From: an uncultured Prevotellaceae bacterium | GTDB taxonomy: Bacteria; Bacteroidota; Bacteroidia; Bacteroidales; Bacteroidaceae | Direction of reading: 5' to 3' | Assembly (NCBI GenBank): GCA_902762565.1 | Contig: CACWOS010000016.1 | Location: 1 to 54,013, forward strand | Length of the DNA: 54,013 nucleotides | Shown here: positions 49,806-54,013 of the stretch, piece by piece | Position numbering within the stretch: position 1 is the first letter of the stretch | How the letters are laid out: each line of letters begins with the position of its first letter | The notes under the pieces: model-generated | Databases searched by the model: none | Told to the model about the DNA's origin: nothing | Seen by the model: the letters and a program-made list of their open reading frames with translations, nothing else | Program-made: the position numbers and the translations under genes

Positions 49806-50933
49806 ATGAATAAGAAGGAATACGATTTACTGATAGTTGGTGCCGGCATCTATGGTGCAACAGCAGCCTATAAGTCGAAGCAAGAGGGAAAGAAATGCCT
49901 GGTCATTGACGTTCGACCACATCTGGGCGGCAATATCTATTGCGAGAATGTGGAGGGTATCAATGTGCATAAGTACGGGGCACACATTTTCCATACTAAT
50001 AATAAAAAGGTATGGGAGTTTGTGAATGGTATCGTGGAGTTCAACCGCTATACCAACTCCCCTATCGCCAACTACAAGGGTAAGCAGTATAACCTACCCT
50101 TCAACATGAACACCTTTTATCAGATGTGGGGGGTATTAACACCGGAAGAGGCTCGCCAAAAGATTGATGAGCAGCGCCAAGAGGCTCTGGCAAAAATGCG
50201 GGAAGACGGCATCACAGAGCCAAGGAATTTGGAGGAACAAGCTCTCTTGTTAATAGGTAAAGATATTTACGAGACGCTGATTAAGGGTTATACTGAGAAA
50301 CAATGGGGACGGAAATGTACGGATTTACCAGCCTTTATCATCAAACGACTGCCCGTCCGTTTTGTTCATGATAACAACTACTTCAGTGACCGATTCCAAG
50401 GGATTCCCATGGGAGGATTCAACAAACTTATTGACGGGCTCTTGGATGGCATAGAGACTCGAGTGAATGTCAACTTCTTTGATGACCGCCCATATTGGGA
50501 AGGCATTGCCGACCACATTCTCTTTACTGGCAAGATTGATGAGTATTTTGATTATCAGTTCGGACAATTGGAATGGCGAAGCGTTCGCTTTGAGCAAGAG
50601 ACGCTCGACATGCCTAACTACCAAGGCAATGCCGTCATGAACTTTACGGATGCTGATGTGCCGTACACTCGTATCATTGAGCACAAGCACTTCGAAATGT
50701 TTGGTGACGATGTCTACAAATGCCCCAAGACCGTTATCTCTCGTGAATACTCATCTGAGTGGCATCCTGGCATGGAACCGTTCTATACAGTTAACGATGA
50801 ACGCAACAACCTACTCTACAAGAAATACAAAGCGCTAGCAGATCAAGAGCAGCACGTCACCTTTGGTGGACGACTGGCTGAATACAAATACTACGACATG
50901 GCGCCCATCATCGAGAAAGTCATGGAATTCTGA
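49806..50933 (+). CDS. glf: UDP-galactopyranose mutase (intact copy)
   Basis: Converts UDP-galactopyranose to UDP-galactofuranose, using reduced FAD. ATG 49806 gives 375 residues, the normal size; an in-frame extension back to 49710 would run through the hipA remnant and is not used. Visible features are the FAD-binding VGAGIYGATAAY, RPHLGGNI, KYGAHIFHTNNKKVW, FNRYTNSPIANYKG, RVNVNFFDD-type C-terminal half and the final FGGRLAEYKYYDM. It is the third and only complete copy of this gene in the region and implies galactofuranose in the polysaccharide. Confidence 0.96.
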   Translation: MNKKEYDLLIVGAGIYGATAAYKSKQEGKKCLVIDVRPHLGGNIYCENVEGINVHKYGAHIFHTNNKKVWEFVNGIVEFNRYTNSPIANYKGKQYNLPFNMNTFYQMWGVLTPEEARQKIDEQRQEALAKMREDGITEPRNLEEQALLLIGKDIYETLIKGYTEKQWGRKCTDLPAFIIKRLPVRFVHDNNYFSDRFQGIPMGGFNKLIDGLLDGIETRVNVNFFDDRPYWEGIADHILFTGKIDEYFDYQFGQLEWRSVRFEQETLDMPNYQGNAVMNFTDADVPYTRIIEHKHFEMFGDDVYKCPKTVISREYSSEWHPGMEPFYTVNDERNNLLYKKYKALADQEQHVTFGGRLAEYKYYDMAPIIEKVMEF

Positions 50934-50944
50934 TACTGATACGT

Positions 50945-50978
50945 CATGCCGCCCTTACGGTGGCATGATTTCTTTTTT
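50945..50978 (+). terminator. rho-independent terminator of glf
   Basis: CATGCCGCC (50945-50953) pairs with GGTGGCATG (50959-50967), with one G-T wobble and a 5-nt loop, followed by GATTTCTTTTTT. The hairpin lies 11 bp after the glf stop and overlaps the end of the minus-strand gene remnant. Confidence 0.8.
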
Positions 50979-51257
50979 CAGCATGGCGACTAATTCGCGG
51001 AATTCCTGTTCTTGTCGCTCAGGATCATCCTTGTAATGTCCCATGATATCCCGATAGAGGGCTATCAACTGGGAGATTCTTAACTCGAAGTCCTCAAGTT
51101 TTCCGTTTTAGACTCCAGAAAAAGTACCATGAGGCATGCCGTAGCTATCCTCCATGGTACGACGCTGACGATAGAAAGCACGGTCTGCTTTCGTCAGCGT
51201 TGTTGCTGTCAGCTCATGTGCAGCCGACAGCGGGTCTAAAACAAATCTGATTTTCAT
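50955..51257 (-). pseudogene. 100-codon small gene interrupted by an in-frame TAA
   Basis: From ATG 51257 the minus strand encodes 49 residues (MKIRFVLDPLSAAHELTATT, then LTKADRAFYRQRRTMEDSYG) to a TAA at 51108-51110. The same frame stays open with well-formed helical protein for 50 further codons (NGKLEDFELRISQLIALYRD ... REQEFRE-type Glu/Arg-rich) to a stop at 50955. Continuous coding character on both sides of one stop suggests a recent nonsense mutation. The family is not recognised; it is charged, probably coiled-coil, and divergent from the RepA-like gene. Confidence 0.55.
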
Positions 51258-51396
51258 CTTTTGTGTTTGAATTTTGTTAATAATTATATATTGTGTCCGC
51301 CCTGTGGACAGACTTTCTTTTACATTGACGGATCTCCGTACCTTTACAGTGTCGATTGGACATCATTATTATTAACGGACAAATGTTGAAAATATT
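51258..51396 (+). promoter_or_regulatory. divergent regulatory gap before the RepA-like gene
   Basis: An AT-rich region with a TACCTTTA -7-like element at 51339-51346 pointing to the RepA-like gene and a small inverted repeat TGTCC/GGACA near 51294-51310. CGGAC also occurs at 51374-51378; the same core is found in the phased array near 53800. Confidence 0.5.
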
Positions 51397-52602
51397 ATGA
51401 ATGATGAAGGATTAAATTTAGTGAGACAGTCTGTCGCCAAAAGATCATTATCAGATGACGAAAGACAGTTGGAGGATCTTCGCATCACGTGTGATAAAGA
51501 TTTACCGTCTATGCAATTCCTGTTCCGCATATTCGGCAAGCCTTGTTTCCCACGCGGGGAATTAGTTGCCGTTACAGGTAAGGCAAAGAGCGGAAAAACA
51601 CTTTTCAACACATTGCTGATGGCCTGTTGTGTACAAGATGAAGTGTTACAGATTCAGCGTCCATTCGACGATATTGATGGCATATGGCAATGCCTGCCAA
51701 TTCATTGCCTATGGTACGATACAGAACAGAGTGAGCAGTCCACGCAGGATATCCTGAAGAACAGAATTATCAAGTTGGTTTCGAACACGGATCACACAAA
51801 TCTCACGGATTATTACGATGTGTTCAACGTTCGCAGTCTTCATTATGAAGAACGTCTGAGGTTATTCAAGTCAGCGGTTCTCAAGTACCGCCCTGATCTT
51901 GTGGTGCTTGACGGTGTACGTGACCTGTTAGCCGACATCAATGACGGCATAAAGGCACAGGAAATTGTGGAAGATCTCATGAGACTCGCCCAAAAGGTCA
52001 ACTGTTGCATGGTCTGTGTACTTCACCAGAATAAAGGAACGGAAGACCGTAACCCGCGTGGCTGGATAGGCACAGAGCTGATGAACAAAGCTTTTGAGGT
52101 ATATTCGTGCGAGAAGGTGAAACCCGAAAATATCTTCATGGTCGAACAAACGCATACGCGTAAGTACGATCTTGGCGAACTCATGTTCTTCCGTATGAAT
52201 CCGGAATCAGAGCTGCCCGTGATATGTGAAGCACCAACACGCTTTACAGTTACAGGCTATAACCAGTCAGGAGACAAACTGCCTTATATGAACCGGGAAT
52301 ATCTGTGGTTCGACAATAACAACAAGCCCCATCCCAAAAAGGATGAACTTTTCTATGAAGCACTTAAGGCTGGACCACTGTTTTACAGCGACTTGCAGGT
52401 CAGGGTTCAGAAGTTGCTGAACTGTGGTACTGAGATGTGGAACAATATGTTTCGCGACATGCGTGACAGCGGTGCTATTATACGTTCAAAAAACAAGGAT
52501 GGCAAAGCAGTCTGGCAATTGCCAACCGGGAAGTCACAACCCACTCAAACAGATATGTTCAATCAGACGGCAGCCGTCTCAGGCGACAGCCCCTCCTCTT
52601 AG
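51397..52602 (+). CDS. RepA-like AAA/RecA-fold ATPase
   Basis: A 401-residue protein with a RecA-like NTPase core: Walker A VTGKAKSGKTLF (about 59-70), Walker B PDLVVLDGVRDLL (about 166-178), a sensor-type segment CMVCVLHQNKGTEDRNPRGWIGTELMNKAFE, and a C-terminal winged-helix-like part (about 310-385). It resembles the hexameric helicase RepA / DnaB-like ATPases found in mobilisable elements of Bacteroidota. It would act in replication or primosome loading of an element. The Walker A lies where RepA-like proteins have it, after a short N-terminal lid. Confidence 0.75.
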   Translation: MNDEGLNLVRQSVAKRSLSDDERQLEDLRITCDKDLPSMQFLFRIFGKPCFPRGELVAVTGKAKSGKTLFNTLLMACCVQDEVLQIQRPFDDIDGIWQCLPIHCLWYDTEQSEQSTQDILKNRIIKLVSNTDHTNLTDYYDVFNVRSLHYEERLRLFKSAVLKYRPDLVVLDGVRDLLADINDGIKAQEIVEDLMRLAQKVNCCMVCVLHQNKGTEDRNPRGWIGTELMNKAFEVYSCEKVKPENIFMVEQTHTRKYDLGELMFFRMNPESELPVICEAPTRFTVTGYNQSGDKLPYMNREYLWFDNNNKPHPKKDELFYEALKAGPLFYSDLQVRVQKLLNCGTEMWNNMFRDMRDSGAIIRSKNKDGKAVWQLPTGKSQPTQTDMFNQTAAVSGDSPSS

Positions 52603-52618
52603 GCCCCTAAAAGGGGCC
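52602..52618 (+). terminator. GC-rich hairpin after the RepA-like gene
   Basis: GGCCCCT (52602-52608) and AGGGGCC (52612-52618) form a perfect 7-bp stem with a 3-nt loop at the stop codon. No T run follows, so it may attenuate or protect the transcript rather than end it. Confidence 0.5.
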
Positions 52619-52676
52619 CTAGAGGGGGGCTTAGCCCATGGAAGATGTATGAAGTAAGATGGAAGTAGTTTGATGT

Positions 52677-53495
52677 ATGAAGTTAAAAGAACTGATAGCA
52701 AGAACATCATTGAAAGCAATCGGACGAGAAATCGGCCTGGATGTTTCTATGGTTAATCAACAGTTACACATCATCCCTCTTGCATCTGACATCAGACATC
52801 GGTCAGACTTCATTCTTCCTTCAAAGCCCATGATTGATGTCTGTCGTGCCGACGACTTCGACTTCTTCCAACCTTTTATCGACTCAGGTAAACTGACTGT
52901 CGAACACATGCACCATGCAGCAGAACGCTATTATCTCGGCAAGACCAGAAGCGGACAACCTATCTTTTGGATGATTGACGACATGCAGACACCACTTGAT
53001 GCCCATATTGGCGACTCATGGATATCCACACGTCTGAAAACACGTGAACCGCTCCTCAAGTACTGGCAGGTACAGCACTGTCTCTTTGGACTTCATCTAT
53101 TGATGTCTGATGGAAGATGTATGAAGGAAGATGTCGCTTTTCATGAACCATTAAATATGAACCGTGAGCCATCAATTGCGATTTTAGAGAGCGAGGCTTC
53201 TGCGGTTGTCTTGTCAGAGTTGTTTCCCGAATGTATATGGATGGCATACGCCACCACGCTTCATCTCAGTCCAGACCTCTTCGCCCCTTTGGAAGGACGT
53301 ACCGTCACGCTCTATCCGCGTACTGACCCTACCCTCTCCACCTATCTTTTTTTCGAAGAACTGGTTGATGTCACCCGTCGTCAATACGACATCGACCTCA
53401 CGGTTGACTCTACATTGGAAGATCATGCCACCAACGACCAAAAGGAACGTTGCATTGATATCTTAGACTTTATTCTTGAATCTTTAAACAAATAG
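52677..53495 (+). CDS. DUF6371 / TOPRIM-like protein of mobile elements
   Basis: A 272-residue protein. MHHAAERYYLGKTRSGQPIFWMIDD (about 81-105, split across lines in family alignments) and the TOPRIM-like SIAILESEASAVVLSELFPECIWMAYA (about 166-190) with catalytic Glu-type ESE are what I associate with DUF6371. These proteins accompany primase/helicase genes in Bacteroidota integrative elements and may have primase-like roles. Two low-complexity stretches, at codons about 36-47 (CATCTGA-type heptamers) and about 143-165 (GATGGAAGATGTATGAAG-like), look like repeat insertions. Confidence 0.7.
   Translation: MKLKELIARTSLKAIGREIGLDVSMVNQQLHIIPLASDIRHRSDFILPSKPMIDVCRADDFDFFQPFIDSGKLTVEHMHHAAERYYLGKTRSGQPIFWMIDDMQTPLDAHIGDSWISTRLKTREPLLKYWQVQHCLFGLHLLMSDGRCMKEDVAFHEPLNMNREPSIAILESEASAVVLSELFPECIWMAYATTLHLSPDLFAPLEGRTVTLYPRTDPTLSTYLFFEELVDVTRRQYDIDLTVDSTLEDHATNDQKERCIDILDFILESLNK
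52783..52817. repeat. heptamer tract inside the DUF6371 gene
   Basis: CATCTGA, CATCAGA, CATCGGT, CAGACTT, CATTCTT in exact 7-bp steps, coding for residues about 36-47. Confidence 0.65.
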
Positions 53496-53498
53496 CTT

Positions 53499-53795
53499 AT
53501 GGTCAATTACTACGACAAGAAACGATTTATCAGCAAGAGCACGTTGGCCCGATTGGCCGACGTCAGTCCCCGAACCTTCAGCCGATACCTTGCCAGTCGG
53601 CGGGAAATTCTCAAAATCTTCGGTGTCTCTCCGAAAGCCCAGAAACTACCACCTTATGCCGTCCGCTACATCTGCGAGGACTACTGCATTGACCTTCCGC
53701 CTGAACTGCAGGACCAACAGGCCCTCAATGCCTCGCCAATCCGTGACATCATCCTGCGTTCGTGGGAGGAAGAGCAGAAAAGGAAAAGTTTTTAG
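53499..53795 (+). CDS. small HTH protein of the mobile module
   Basis: A 98-residue basic protein with a likely N-terminal helix-turn-helix (KSTLARLADVSPRTFSRYL, about 14-32) followed by a second helical segment ending AVRYICEDYCIDLPPE. It resembles the short DUF4248-type accessory proteins next to primase/VirE-like genes in Bacteroidales, but I cannot confirm membership. It starts 3 bp after the DUF6371 gene, so they share a transcript. Confidence 0.7.
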   Translation: MVNYYDKKRFISKSTLARLADVSPRTFSRYLASRREILKIFGVSPKAQKLPPYAVRYICEDYCIDLPPELQDQQALNASPIRDIILRSWEEEQKRKSF

Positions 53796-53900
53796 CAGCG
53801 GACTGACACGGACTAAAACGGACTATCCGAAAAAGTCCGCTGTCGTCCGCTGCAAAAAAAAAATCGCGGTAAAAATCGCGTCTATCGGACAAAGTCGGAC
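53795..53900. repeat. helically phased CGGAC array with long hairpin
   Basis: CGGACT occurs at 53799, 53809 and 53819, exactly 10 bp apart. Inverted GTCCG occurs at 53835 and 53845, again 10 bp apart, and CGGAC at 53886 and 53896, 10 bp apart. The outer parts form a perfect 9-bp stem (GCAGCGGAC at 53795-53803, GTCCGCTGC at 53845-53853) followed by ten A residues and two ATCGCG copies. It could be an iteron-type origin, a regulator site or a terminator. Confidence 0.7.
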
Positions 53901-53920
53901 AACACCCTTCGCAAATGTAG

Positions 53921-53928
53921 TACCTTTG
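53921..53928 (+). promoter_or_regulatory. -7 promoter element near the right edge
   Basis: TACCTTTG; no gene follows within the window, so its target lies beyond the right end or it is part of the repeat. Confidence 0.4.
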
Positions 53929-53947
53929 TACCCGTTAAGGCAAGTGA

Positions 53948-54013
53948 GCCAAAGGTACGGCACTTTCGACCCGTGCTAACGTCATCTTTGAGGTGTTCCG
54001 ACGTCATCTACGA
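53948..54013. repeat. dispersed repeat, inverted copy of 2168-2233
   Basis: The reverse complement aligns without gaps to 2168-2233 over 66 bp (51 identical by my count), best at both ends: TCGTAGA-n-GACGTCGGAAC and CGGGTC-n-AAAGTGCCGTACC. It may continue past the window. Confidence 0.8.

Noticed and set aside
51108-51110. Recoded stop codon (TAA read as an amino acid)
   Set aside because: No sign of recoding elsewhere in the window; all other genes use TAA, TAG and TGA as stops. A point mutation is simpler.

Overview
The window looks like chromosome of a Bacteroidota, most likely Prevotellaceae (Prevotella/Segatella-like). Reasons visible in the sequence: promoters of the Bacteroidota type (TTTG, about 19-20 bp, TAnnTTTG) in front of many genes, few Shine-Dalgarno sites, a GT3-type (eukaryote-like) glycogen synthase beside an alpha-glucan phosphorylase, and lipoproteins of Bacteroidales families (DUF4348, DUF4369-thioredoxin). 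The assignment is inference from family content; no rRNA or tRNA gene was seen.

Layout. (1) 1-2,450: 3' end of a PfkB-type sugar kinase with an abnormal C-terminus, then a decayed hipBA toxin-antitoxin locus and a block of structured non-coding repeats. (2) 2,450-27,360: housekeeping core: thrS, TPR lipid/envelope-type protein, def, ruvX, SPOR lipoprotein; a YtxH/holin-like small membrane operon; MBL hydrolase, murB, DUF4348 lipoprotein; pheS, thiE-like, prs, thioredoxin lipoprotein; glycogen phosphorylase and synthase; ispE; a Crp-like regulator; lepA; ptb-buk; xylulokinase. (3) 27,490-46,610: a visibly AT-richer surface polysaccharide locus: receiver protein, initiating phosphoglycosyl transferase, a short TolC-like protein, a Wzz-like chain-length protein, Wzy-like polymerase, five glycosyltransferases (four GT2, one GT4), a fucosyltransferase-like GT11, three membrane O-acyltransferases, an SGNH hydrolase, a Wzx flippase and an ATP-grasp protein. 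(4) 46,607-50,935: a scrambled end of that locus, with three copies of the 5' end of glf (UDP-galactopyranose mutase; only the last is intact), remnants of two other glycosyltransferase genes, a sialate-O-acetylesterase-type lipoprotein and a second decayed hipBA locus. (5) 50,940-54,013: the start of an accessory, probably mobile, module (RepA-like ATPase, DUF6371/TOPRIM-like protein, small HTH protein) followed by helically phased CGGAC repeats and a dispersed repeat that is also present, inverted, at 2,168-2,233.

How it works together: regions 3 and 4 would build, O-acetylate, flip and polymerise a cell-surface polysaccharide that may contain galactofuranose and fucose. Unusual points are the lack of a Wza-type exporter (a half-size TolC-like protein sits in its place), a pseudo-receiver fused to the initiating transferase, and recombination scars built around glf.

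The most unexpected signal is a family of degenerate tandem repeats, mostly with a 7-bp period, at many loci both between and inside genes. Two perfect four-unit heptamer tracts lie inside one glycosyltransferase gene (33,889-34,839). Loss of one unit of the second tract would fuse that gene in frame to the next glycosyltransferase, which makes the pair a candidate for slippage-driven phase variation.
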